NCBI GenBank assembly: GCA_027596075.1
Contig: JADGJC010000020.1
Span: 124,001 to 188,000, forward strand
Source: Rhizophlyctis rosea
Taxonomy: Eukaryota; Chytridiomycota; Chytridiomycetes; Rhizophlyctidales; Rhizophlyctidaceae
Direction: 5' to 3'
Length of the DNA stretch: 64,000 nt
The notes beneath the pieces were generated by a model. The model was given only the letters and a program-made list of their open reading frames with translations, was not told where the DNA came from and made no database searches. Position numbers and translations under genes: made by a program. The stretch's first letter is position 1. The number at the start of each line of letters is the position of its first letter. Positions 1 through 10,062 of this stretch are shown piece by piece.

Positions 1-893
1 ACCATGACGTGCACCGTGTTGAAGAGAGCTACTACTTTATCTCCGACGTCTGGAGGGTAGGTTATCTTTTCCTGTGCAGGGGCAGAGGTCGACGGTGGCT
101 GGGATTCCGCGCGGGGTTTTTTGGATGGGGTTTCTTCGTTGGGTGGTCCGGGCGGTTGGGGATCAGGAGAAAGGTTATGAGGTGGAGGCGGGTGTCTGGG
201 GTTTTGTCTTGGAGGTAGTTGATGAGTTCGTGCTTGTCACGCAAAGGGATGGAGTGCCATGAACTTGTACGTACTTTATCCATGTCACATCGAAATTGGT
301 CTTGAAAACCACGTGTAATTCGCGTAAAGATGGACAGCGAACCGCGCGTTTAAGGAAATCACGGTCGGAGAAAGCGTCTGAGAGGATTTTTAGGACTCCG
401 AGACGGCAGTGGGATTCGCATAGCAAAATCTTTACTGCTCGCACAAGCTGCAGGTAGATGTAAATGGATGTTCCTTCACTAGACAGCAACTTTGTTTCTT
501 ACTTTCTCGGCCCCTTCCGCGCGTTCACCTTGAATCACAATCTGCGAAACAGCAGTAATCGCAACATTTTCCGTTTTCTCCGTTCCCGATGCAGCGAGCA
601 TTTGAAGCCATTTAGCGGGCTCGGTATCAGTTCGGATGTCCACCACGCGCAGGCGGCCGATGCCGGGCTACACAACTTGGTTTAGTCTTGTGAAATTCAT
701 GTAAGAGTTCAAAATATGAACTTCGGCGGGCCGAATAGAGGGAAGGTACTTCTCTTCGGAGTCGGGGTCGACCACGTGTAGGTTATTCAAGTGGATTGAG
801 AATAGACAGGGGACCGACAGGAGGGATTTGAAGGCCGGTTCTGAGAGGTGGGATACGGTCGGTCCACCGCCGTTGATTGTTATTACAACATTC
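1..893 (-). pseudogene. LRR-like family gene, partial and probably broken
   Basis: Runs off the left edge. Read on the minus strand, about 893 down to 1 aligns with the LRR-like region of the gene at 6482-8040: the VVITING block near 890, a block ending LNQVV, PGIGRLRVVDI, AKWLQML, then LKILSDAFSDRDFLKRAV and VFKTNFDVTWIKY, and finally an ELINYLQDKT block after a 38-nt intron (233-270). One exon is probably 271-447. At about 680 a TAG stands in frame where the paralogue has a serine codon. No exon like the paralogues' 5' exons precedes it; the DNA upstream encodes a carbohydrate-binding domain in another frame. Function of the family is unknown. I favour a pseudogene, but an unseen intron around the TAG is possible. 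Confidence 0.5.
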
Positions 894-1205
894 TAAAGAT
901 GTGAGGTCAATATTAGTGATGGGTTCATCCTCACAGTACTTGAATTCAACCCTTTCCCCAACGGTCAAGTCAAGAGAAACAGTCATATTCCCATCATCAC
1001 TTCGTCGCATCTCAACGCCCCTCGTCCAATTATCGAAAGATCCCTTCAAAAATACACGACCCGGTGCCGCCTCCGTCCAGCGGAACTCTACAAGCATTGT
1101 TTGTCTGGATGAGAGGGAGCGTTGAGCTTTTGTGAGCGAGCGTATTAAATCTATACTAGGAAGCGCTGAGGTTGGATTATATCCGTGGGAAAGCTGGTGT
1201 GACAA
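783..1205 (-). CDS. AMPK-CBM-like (glycogen-binding, early-set fold) domain, short ORF
   Basis: The 140-residue reading frame (ATG at 1205; a likelier domain start is the ATG at 1097, MLVEFRW) contains the hallmarks of the AMPK beta glycogen-binding / CBM48-like module: FRWTEAAPGRVFLKGSFDNW, then a charged strand, then VGERVEFKYCEDEP and a TNIDL segment. Proteins of this kind bind starch or glycogen or serve as small scaffolds. The domain ends near 880, exactly where homology to the LRR-like family begins in a different frame. It is therefore either a short stand-alone gene with an unseen last exon, or the 5' part of a chimera with the broken gene at 1-893. Domain identity is fairly sure; gene structure is not. 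Confidence 0.5.
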   Translation of the reverse strand: MSHQLSHGYNPTSALPSIDLIRSLTKAQRSLSSRQTMLVEFRWTEAAPGRVFLKGSFDNWTRGVEMRRSDDGNMTVSLDLTVGERVEFKYCEDEPITNIDLTSLECCNNNQRRWTDRIPPLRTGLQIPPVGPLSILNPLE

Positions 1206-3230
1206 TGTGAGGAATGGGCGAATATGATGATATATGTTCCCAAAAGTCCCAAATTCCTCTACTCAGGTCAAGGACACGACAGGAACCGGCATTTCCGACT
1301 AATGGGCGGTCCATCCAATTCATTCGACCTTCGCCCAAAGCTTCAGAAGCAGGCCTGCACTATCCTGCGGTGACTCACAATGCTCACTGCCACTGTCTAT
1401 ACTGTGGGAGACTCAGTTTCGATCCAGATCCATCGACACATCAAATTTGGGTTGGGCACACCATTCCGCATTCCCTGTTGCATCGAATGCTTTGCGCATG
1501 ATGTCATTTCAGTTATTTGGCGTCCTGTTACCCACTTCATGTTCCTATCCAGGTCGAGCACCATCTGACACATGGGCCACGCTTGCCGTTTTTTCAGATG
1601 TGAACCCAAATCTGGGGATCGAGACAAACCACTGGTACAACGCGTACTGCGCGTTTGTTTCAGGGAGCATTGGGCAGGAATCGAGTCGCGCCATCATCGG
1701 TACTCATCATGCTTCATTTGCGGCTGCATTGGGGAAAAACTGTGCCACGAAGCTCGCCTTTTCACCCTCGGTGAACCAGAGAGAAAAGGGGCTTCTACCA
1801 CTTCTCACCACTTCCAAAGTCTTGCGCAGTCTCTATATGTAGCATGACTTCTTCTTGTCTTTCTCTCTTCGCTCCAAAAGTCTCAGTACGAACGGCAAGC
1901 TCCGTTTCGAATGGTTGAACGGAGCGCTACACGCAAACGTTCTGCCCTCGTCCGGTGTCTTTCCACACTCTACTATCCTCCTAGGTACGTGGTCTTTGAC
2001 AAGCCGGAGGATCTGAGAACAACACACGCGACAGTAGGGTGCGAAATTGAGTAGCCAGAATCGACGGGAAATATGGGCAGAGACGAAACTACTACTGCTG
2101 GGAGGCAACTGTATGGTACACGAAAGCACGAACAGTTTCTTCTTCGGACTAGCTGCGAAAATTGTTTTGCCCCTGAGCACGTACTCACTGTCTTCATCAA
2201 GCAGTCACCACATAGTAATACCACAAGCCTAGTACCTTTGTTCGACAAAATAATCAATCATATTTGTGATAAATCAGAAGAAGATTCACTTGACGGTTCA
2301 TTTTCGTAGTCGACGGTTTCGTTGTGCGCCGCTGAAGTATGCTCAATCCTTTCCAACTGGCATATATAACAAATATGGGAGGAGGTACATTGCAGATGCA
2401 CGTCATGCAGTTGAGCGATTGTTCTCCCGAAGGCTACTTTCCAACTTTTACGGAGTACTCCAACATCAACATCTGGCCCAACCTGCAACCGGATTCGTAT
2501 CGTAGGCACGTGCCGCCGCAATGATGGCCAGCCGTAGACCTCCTCCTCCCTTCAAGGTTATCATATGTTCTCTCAAGGATAATAGATTTGAAACGGCACG
2601 GAACATCATTGGCCAAACATTCCCTCCAAAAAGATTCTCGAAGCCAGAAATGCTATGCGTCGGAGCGTGAGACATGTTCGGTGCAACCGCGAAGAAGGAT
2701 TTGAATAGAGCTTTTCGCCATTACGAATGAGATATCATTTCCGTCCATTGCGAGCATAGTGAGATACGTTGTTCTAACTCATGCCCCATTCACACTGTTG
2801 TCAAGCATTGAGGTTCATTTTTGTTTTCCACCTTATCATAAAGTCAGGGTCCAACCAGCTTTGGGTCCAGCTTAGTCATGCACTCGATCCATTCCATCCA
2901 CTGGCTTGTAAGATTGCATCCAAAGGCTTGTGAGGCTGACTAGCTAACAGGCCGACTTACATAATATAGCCAGATAGCTAAACCGAAGTCGAGATCTGCA
3001 AATCACATCAATAGGGAATGCACGAATCAATACTCCCTCCCACTCTTCTTGTCCCCTCACACTTCTTTCTTCACTCGCACACCTCATTTCCACCAACGCT
3101 CAACACACGCTCAACACACACTTTTTTTCAAGTTTTATCTATCAACGCCTACTCACCTTCGCGAAACACACACTATCTCGTCTGCTCACTCTCACATACC
3201 TGCTCAAGTATTTCTGAGGTAAGCCGCCAT
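1206..3230. other. intergenic, no recognisable gene
   Basis: Only short reading frames with no family resemblance that I can see. A minus-strand frame at 2258-2521 and cysteine-containing plus-strand frames at 1447-1847 were examined and not accepted. Confidence 0.5.
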
Positions 3231-3240
3231 TATGGATACT

Positions 3241-3350
3241 TTTCAACGTCATCCATCCATACAAGACACTAATCGGATATTCCATCCACTTTTTCATCCA
3301 TCCAGCCTGCCATCCATCCTCTCACCGCATCCATCCATCCATCCATCACT
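3241..3350. repeat. imperfect CATC tetranucleotide repeat
   Basis: Runs of CATC/CATCCATC recur between about 3247 and 3350 (for example 3331-3350), interrupted by unrelated bases. It is microsatellite-like and non-coding. Confidence 0.8.
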
Positions 3351-3713
3351 TTCCGCGACATTTCAAGACTACAACCACTTCGACATGTGTCAGTGGGAAG
3401 TATCTTCGGTCTTTCTCGTTCACAAGTCAGCCGAAACCGGTACTGAAGCACTTCCATTCAGATAAGCACGAGGTCTTCACTCAAGGTAATGCTTTGCCAT
3501 ACTTTTCGCCATTCTGCATTCAAGTTACTAACTCTGGGGAACGCGGAGTATCACTCTCCGCGTTCCTTTGCAAGCAGGTTACCGGTCAAGGTCGTGTCTC
3601 GGTCGTGTTTCGCTCCGCACAAGGGCGCTCCTCTCCCTTCGGGGTTTGGTTTCACTACGGTGCACAAGTCCATGAACTATTGCCTTAGGTTCAATATACC
3701 ATGGCATTGTGCA

Positions 3714-3992
3714 ACAACCTGCGGCTCTATGGGCGGGGGGATTCGCGATAGGCGGTACCGACAACCTTTAGCTCTATGGGCGGGGGGACGGGAAACCGAA
3801 CTGGATCTTATAGCTCGCATACCCGGCGTGGCTATGGGTGGCCGCTTTTTTCTGCACTCCCAACAACCTTTAGCTCTATGGGCGGGGGGATGGGAGTGTT
3901 TCAAGCCCGACAACCTTTAGCTCTATGGGCGGGGGGACGGGTGGTACTTTTCTTCTTCCTCTCGACAACCTTTAGCTCTATGGGCGGGGGGA
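3714..3992 (+). repeat. hairpin-repeat array A: five 28-nt cores with variable complementary arms
   Basis: Five copies of a 28-nt core (ACAACCTTTAGC... CTATGGGCGGGGGGA) start at 3714, 3761, 3863, 3910 and 3965, at uneven spacing (47, 102, 47, 55). The flanks differ between copies but pair with each other: CACTCCCA at 3855-3862 with TGGGAGTG at 3891-3898; GCCCG at 3905-3909 with CGGGT at 3938-3942; CTCG at 3961-3964 with CGAG at 3993-3996. Copy 2 pairs weakly and copy 1 has no clear arms. Inside the core GCTC can pair with GGGC around TAT. The TAGCTCTATGG part resembles a Pol III A box, and a tRNA-like sequence follows at 4015. Confidence 0.85.
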
Positions 3993-4014
3993 CGAGGGGG
4001 TTTGGCCTGGCCCT

Positions 4015-4082
4015 GCTCCTGTAGCTCAATGGTCGAGCACCTGCTTCGGTAGGAGATGCTGGTTCGAATCCGGCCTGGGGTA
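4015..4082 (+). other. tRNA-like sequence (tRNA pseudogene or SINE head)
   Basis: It has an A-box-like TAGCTCAATGG and a B box GGTTCGAATCC. It folds into a D arm (GCTC/GAGC), a T arm (GCTGG/CCGGC around TTCGAAT) and an acceptor stem with one mismatch (GCTCCTG with CTGGGGT). The stretch between D and T arms is only 19 nt, about three short of a normal tRNA, and the anticodon stem has mismatches. It is not a standard functional tRNA. It directly follows hairpin array A. Confidence 0.65.
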
Positions 4083-4089
4083 GTAATTA

Positions 4090-6480
4090 TATACATGCGT
4101 ACGACTCGAAGTGTTTTGATGGTCTTTAGACTTGTAACTTGATCAATAATAGTGCTTTTCATGTCTCCGATATTTTGTTCGAACCTCTGAGTGTCCCTAA
4201 TGAACATGCCGTGAACTGGAAGTGCAATGGTAGACCCATCACCCTTTACAGGTTCTAGTTCTTGGCTATTATATCCCTAACACCCTGATATATGATCATG
4301 GTCTAACTCCGTCCACAGTTTGTTATTTGATATGCACATGTCATTTCTTGAATTTGCATGTCCAATAAGACTAACGGAGCGATGAATACGCGCGGGTCGT
4401 TGTGGGACTCGTGTGGGTGTGAGACAGGTGAAGTCGGGTGACATCATGGGGCCAGGTGGCGGCTTTCACATCTCATCACAACAAGAACCTTCAATTGCAT
4501 ACCTTCGTCTCCCCATCTTTTTCTGAAAGTTCTCATCTTGTTCTCTGGCAACGGATAACGGGCTACAAGCCTATCTTGCTATTCCCGAATAGGTGTGCCT
4601 TGCGCACTATAAGGTTAGTGCTGAGGTAAAGTTCGTCAGTCCATGGTGCTGATTGATTGTTAAGGGTGCGGGTGAGGTTGATTGGCGATCAAAACCAATC
4701 TCTTGGAGCAACCTTCTCTCCGTTCTGTCTGTGAGGATGATGCTTCAGCATTGGTTGATACTAAACACCTCATCTACATCACCCAGCAAACATCCACTTG
4801 ACCGCGAAGGCGAAGAACATAAAGCACATACGCCGAAACCGACTTCACGCCCTCCCTCGACTCAAAAACCCAAATGCAACGTCGAATAAGACATGAAACG
4901 TTGCGCACAAACCCAGTTATGAGAATTCGAGCAGTGTAAGGATCCGCAGAGCGCGGAACTCTCCGTAGGATTAGAGGTACGCGATTTTTCAAACGCTGCT
5001 CCATACAAACAAACTCGTTCTTGGCAGCATGTGACGGGCAAGTGAGCTGCAATCTATCGGTCAGCAGGGACATCTGTCGACAAGATCTTTCCGGCATTGA
5101 CAACCCGCTTCAGCCTTCCCAGACGTGCGCACAGGCGAGCTTCACTGCACCCGACTCTAATTCGCTGGCGACAAATAATGCAAATAAGCGTCAAACGTTA
5201 ATATTACCACCACCCTTATCCCAAATCCGTTCCCCCCCGAAACAGTCGTTAGAAGCGCGAAAGGCATTGTGATTGGGCGCCGATATTATCATTTTTCTGG
5301 TGAGTTTCAAGAAACGTTTTTCGGGTGTCGTTTTGATATGATAATCAGAGCTTGAATGGCGTTGTGCTTTGGTGGGTGATGGTGGTAAATTCCAATGTGT
5401 ATTGCGTGTTAGCACTTTTTTTTTCGGACATTTGAAATAGTCCAACGCATGGTGAGTTTGATGTGTGGATGAAATATAACGATGCGAGGCAGAGGGAAGA
5501 GATAGAGCTTGCGGAAATTTTGCCATGATCGAAATTATCACGCAATCATTTGATAGACATATGGTGACGCACCTTCTGATTCATTTATGCAAAAAGAATC
5601 CTTCCCTAAATACCGGTCACTGCATGCTTAACCCTCACGTCGCTCCCCTCTAAAACGCACGTCCGCAACCGTGCTTCGTCGTCGGGAAGTAAGTTGTAAC
5701 GTTGTCGTGAACGCAGCAGGTAAGGCAGCCAAGCTTGTTTGAAGGACTTCTGTAGGCGAAAGTTGAAATTTCGTAATGGTGCCATGGCTGACGTTAACTG
5801 TCCTCCCTGTGATTTTAGAGTGTTGCAATGTCTTGATGTTTCCGAAAATCTCATCTCAAGCCTTCATCTTGAATCCTCATAAAGAAAGAAGGTTTAAATG
5901 CCAGCGTTATGCGGCGTGATGGGATTCATATGTTGGGAGGAGGATCGGTGATCCGTTGAGGACGTGGACATTGGGGGTAGAAGCTCGCGTAGGATGTCGT
6001 AAATACATGGGGATGATCCACACAATTTGCTGTTGAAATTTTGATCGATGATGGTTTGGAGGGGACATGAGGTGGATGAACAATTTTAGCCACCACCACC
6101 GAAAGAGAGATAGGACCCCTCACCGAGAATATTGCTCTGGGAGGGGCATACAATCAAAGTTTATTACAGCATATACGTCGACGCAAAAGTACATAACAAT
6201 AAGTAAAAAGCACAAACAGCAATCAACCCCTATGTATCGTCCCATACCATGCCCGATGCGCAAAATAACCAACCCATAAGTAAAAAAGATCCCCGTCAAT
6301 AATCGGAAACGACTATGGAACGTCCGCGAAAGAAAAACAAGAAACAAAATACAGAACCCTATTTAGACAGCGACCTCAAAGATAACCGAAATGCGTAAAC
6401 GTCCCAATCCAAATACTACCCCTCCAACAGCACTAGCTAGCACTACCCACACCACTACCCTGCTGCACAACAAAATCCGC
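4090..6480. other. intergenic, nothing recognised
   Basis: Short frames only. Minus-strand frames at 4774-5103, 5191-5541 and 5606-5854 show no family match I can identify. The last 300 bases probably include the 3' UTR of the gene ending at 6482. Confidence 0.4.
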
Positions 6481-6481
6481 C

Positions 6482-8040
6482 TCACTCCTGTTCGTCTACC
6501 AACTCCGACACGGCCGCATCCTGAATGCGGATGGAGATGGGTGCGATGGTGGGCTCGTAGCGGTCTTTGAAAGTTACAGTGCAATCGACTTCTTCGAAGA
6601 TTTTTTTGATAGCTTCGTGTCTTGATCACAGAAGTCCGCGTTCTCTGATGGCTGTGCCGGAGTGTCGGAGGAGCCGGTAGCAGGGGTGCTGTCGTTACGC
6701 CTTTTGTTTGGGCGTTGTTCGGGCACACGGATCTGAAGGAAATTCATCGATTTCAAGGAGGTAATGGCGCCCGGTGCGGAGTTTTCGGGGATCTTTCCCT
6801 TCTTCTTGTCGTCCGAGGATGACGACTCCATGAAGCGTTGTTTGAGGATTTTGATGACGTCCTGGTGGTGAAAAATTAGACTTCATGAAGTACATCGAAG
6901 CCGCAAGAAGTATTTGACAGACGTACTTCATGATGGTGAAAAACATTCCCTTGAATACAAGCTCCAAATCCGTAAGCGTCGGGCACTTGACGGCGGCGAG
7001 AAAGACTTTGGATGTGGACATGGCGGGGGATTGGATACGGAGGGAGGTAAGACGGCAACACGGGTTCTCCAAGTATTTCGAAATGGCATTGAACAACTGC
7101 GGCAGGGATTGTGAATCAGTTGTCGTCATTTTGTAGAGATTGAAAAAATCATGCATTACCTCTTCAGAATTTTTTTCCTGCGTTTGAATGAGTAAACTCT
7201 TCACGTCCGTTTTCAAAGTCTTCCCGTTCCCCTGAACTTCACGCGTCAGCGCCGTCTGCCAGGCTGCTGAATTCATATTCGACTCAGTATGGACGTAATG
7301 GAGGTTCACCAGGCTGGGTGACACCATTTGCTTCAGACGGGAGGCGTCGATGGTAACGTTATGGAAATGGAGGTCTTGGAAGGGGGGGCACGCTGTCCAT
7401 GACTCGTGGATTGCCTCGGGGGGTCCGATGTACAGATTTGCCAGGAAGATGGAGACGGTTCGTTTCATGACCATTATCCGACGCCAGGCTTCGTTGGAGA
7501 GACAGGACTTGTATTTGCCGGCACCGTTAATCGTGATACCGATGAACTGCAACGTTTGATTATTGCGTCAGCAAAACCTTTTGTGCCACCCGAAGTTCAG
7601 TCCAAACATACCTCTTCCGTTTGAAGTTCCGGACTGTGGCTGATTGCTGGATCTCCAACAGCCGTTTAGCAAGCGACGCGGCATTGTAGATGGGCTCGTT
7701 GGTGATAGGAGATTGCCAGTAACCCTCCTTGTAAATAGACACTTCGAGAGAGAAAATATTGCACCATTTCATTCGGCAGAATGACTAACGGCTCCAACGC
7801 TCCAGCGGGGTCGCGAGTCCACTGGTATGTAAGTGGTTTCTCGCCGTCACAGTTTGCGAATATGAGTCCTCGGTCACCCTCTTCCTCCGTCGCTTGTCGC
7901 CGACGACGCTTTGAGGGCGTCTCTTCGTTGACTTTTTGGCGCTTGGGACGAGGCGGGCTTTTTTTGAAGTACGTCAACTCCATGGGTGAGTTCTCATTTG
8001 GAGGCGATGGTGGATTAGAGGTCGGTGGATCGAAGGACAT
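6482..8040 (-). CDS. LRR-like expanded-family protein (no RanBP2 zinc finger seen)
   Basis: Start ATG at 8040 (MSFDPPTSNPPS), followed by a proline-rich and a basic stretch (KRRRRQ). Around 7770-7600 comes the family block EVSIYKEGYW ... YNAASLAKRLLE. The exon read from about 7552 begins QFIGITINGAG and continues through repeated hydrophobic strands to FKGMFFTIMKY at 6923. A 61-nt intron (6862-6922) leads to DVIKILKQRF, and the C terminus is IFEEVDCTVTF ... VDEQE ending at 6482. The frame changes twice in ways I cannot fully assign to introns (near 7780 and near 6600), so small indels are possible. Closest relatives in the window are the genes at 15873-17572, 20784-22419 and 33251-35059. Function is unknown; F-box/LRR-like is a guess. 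Confidence 0.6.
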
Positions 8041-8342
8041 TGTGACTGTGGGTGTGTGGTTTGCGAAAGAGTAGAAAGTAGCGTTTGTGTGTTGCGTCGT
8101 GTAGTACGGGACAGGAGGCTCAAAAATACTATGACTAGTATATATTCGAAAGAGAAGACAAAGGAAGGCGGCCATCGGGCTGTGGGAAAAGGGGAACGAT
8201 ATATATAGAAAAGTCAGTCTGTCCGTCCGATGCATTTGGTGGGTGGCGTGTTTCATCAATTGCAAGCGTGTCAAACATTCAAATGTTACTTGAGTGAACC
8301 GGGAGGGAATTACTCCCCAGGAATTCGGATAAGGTGAGGTTG

Positions 8343-8400
<58 letters not shown>
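8343..8400. repeat. (CAT)19 trinucleotide microsatellite
   Basis: Uninterrupted CAT repeats fill 8343-8400. On the minus strand this would read as poly-aspartate, but it lies upstream of the ATG at 8040 and is probably non-coding. Confidence 0.95.
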
Positions 8401-8620
8401 GTGCCTCACACACCCCATGCACCAGGTGACTCATGTGCCACCCCCTCTCACTCATGCTTCACAACGATTGCTTTGCCTTTCATTTCGAGTGAAACATGGA
8501 AGCAAGGGTCTTATCTTTTCCATCACTCACCATCCTCTCACACATAATACCTCCTCTATTACACTCGTGGAGGACGGACACCACCCTCATAGGTTTCCCA
8601 CACTTTAGTCCCCAATTTGA

Positions 8621-9490
8621 CTATATCAGATAATAAGGAGGCATATTTTCTGCCGTCGTTTTCCACTCCGCTTGTTCCGGGGTTGCCTCTCCGCTTTCGA
8701 CGAGCCGACGGCAGTTTTCCCAAGGTGTGTAAACAAACTGGCCCTTACCGGCAGTGCCGGCTTCTCCATGGACACACTGGGTGCAGTTGTCCGCTATAAC
8801 TTGCGGTGAGGAGACCAAGTGCCTCGGTTGCAGGTGTGGGTAACAGCGCACTAGTGCGCAAACGGACAAACGACACCCATAACAAAGCGCCGACACTGCG
8901 CTCTGCGTTCCACCCATTATCAGCGGCGACACTAACTGAAAATCGTTTCAGCCACAGTATCAATCATTTCTCCCACATAAGTCTTTCATACAACGGATCC
9001 AATCATAAACTATCAATGCGTAACACCGAAACCGTTGCCTTAGCTGTATGTCCATGTAACAATCAGAACGATGCTGGTCGCGGGGGACTGACTGGACATC
9101 TTCATACACAACCTCATAGAACCCTGACGCGTCGCACGACAACCCAATGCCGATTTAGCACCGTAAGGCCCATCGCTCTGCAATTCATTTTCGGAAGGGT
9201 TGGTTGTTGCCGTAAGATTCTGGTACAAGGTCCAAACGCTGACGGGCGTCCACCAGGGTCATAACTTCCCGATACAATAATCTCCCAAACTGACATTCTT
9301 CGGCATGACGACGCACAATGTTTGAGTCTCGCAACTCGTTACTGCGCAGTCTTGTGATTATGTGTTGCAGCAGTTGGGTGGAAGTCAGAGTCGGTGCACT
9401 TGTGGTACGGTATTGGTGATGATCATAGTTCTTGTGGTATGCACTTTGCTCGGCCTGTGTTCTTCCTCTGATCACAAGTTTCGGTGACAT
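8621..9490 (-). CDS. uncharacterised minus-strand coding region (doubtful)
   Basis: Two plausible segments on one strand: 9490 down to about 9200 (starts MSPKLVIRGRTQAEQ, contains REVMTLVDARQRLDLVPES) and 8932 to 8621 (contains QFVYTPWENCRRLVESGEA, ends MPPYYLI). They could be the first and last exons of one gene with further exons at 8960-9140. I recognise no domain and could not establish the splice sites. It may be spurious or degenerate. Confidence 0.25.
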
Positions 9491-10062
9491 ATTTGCTTTT
9501 TTTCTTCAACTTAGGTATTGACGTGTTTGGTGATGTCGCGGTTGCAGTCATCCGTGCTCGTCATAGGAGTGCTGCTGTTGCACCTACGAGCGTAGATGGT
9601 ACGGCTTGTGAATTCGTTGATCAATGCATGGGTGCAGTTCGGGTATGTCAATTTACGAATTGAGCTTTGTTCGATTGAAAGGTTTGTTTACAAATATGCA
9701 CCTGCTCTGATTAGACGGCTTGAGCTCAAAATGTCGATATTCTCTTAGCTTCCCCTCTTATTTCGACGAGCAAGCTCGTACATCGCGGGTAGAAGAGAAC
9801 CGAATATGGCGCATTCTGGCGGAAATCAGTTTGGTAGGGAATTTCTTTAGCACCTTCTCGTCCGTATCCAGAATGAACTTAAACTGAACTTAGCAGCAAA
9901 ACGTCGTTTCATGTTTTCTACAACGTCTGAAACATTTATACATAGGCCACACCTGGTCCCCTATAAAAAAACACCAGCGTTCCACCTCACCCCTCCGCAC
10001 CAGCGTCAGCAGCGACACCGACCCCTAAGCCACCCCAATCCCGTTTTTCACAAACGATAGGA

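Noticed and set aside
1214..1847. Plus-strand frames with cysteine pairs suggesting a zinc finger
   Set aside because: The cysteines are in different frames, spacing fits no known finger, and no splice model joins them.
3714..3992. Array A as a CRISPR array
   Set aside because: Spacing is irregular (47-102 nt), flanks are complementary arms rather than unique spacers, there are no cas genes, and the DNA is eukaryotic.
4015..4082. Functional tRNA with a CGG-like anticodon
   Set aside because: The anticodon stem mismatches and the region between the D and T arms is too short for a normal tRNA.
5191..5541. 116-codon minus-strand frame
   Set aside because: Composition and lack of any family resemblance suggest chance; overlapping frames exist on the same strand.
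8041..8418. Extension of the LRR-like gene to include a poly-aspartate N terminus
   Set aside because: It is just the CAT microsatellite read on the minus strand; the ATG at 8040 starts the credible protein.
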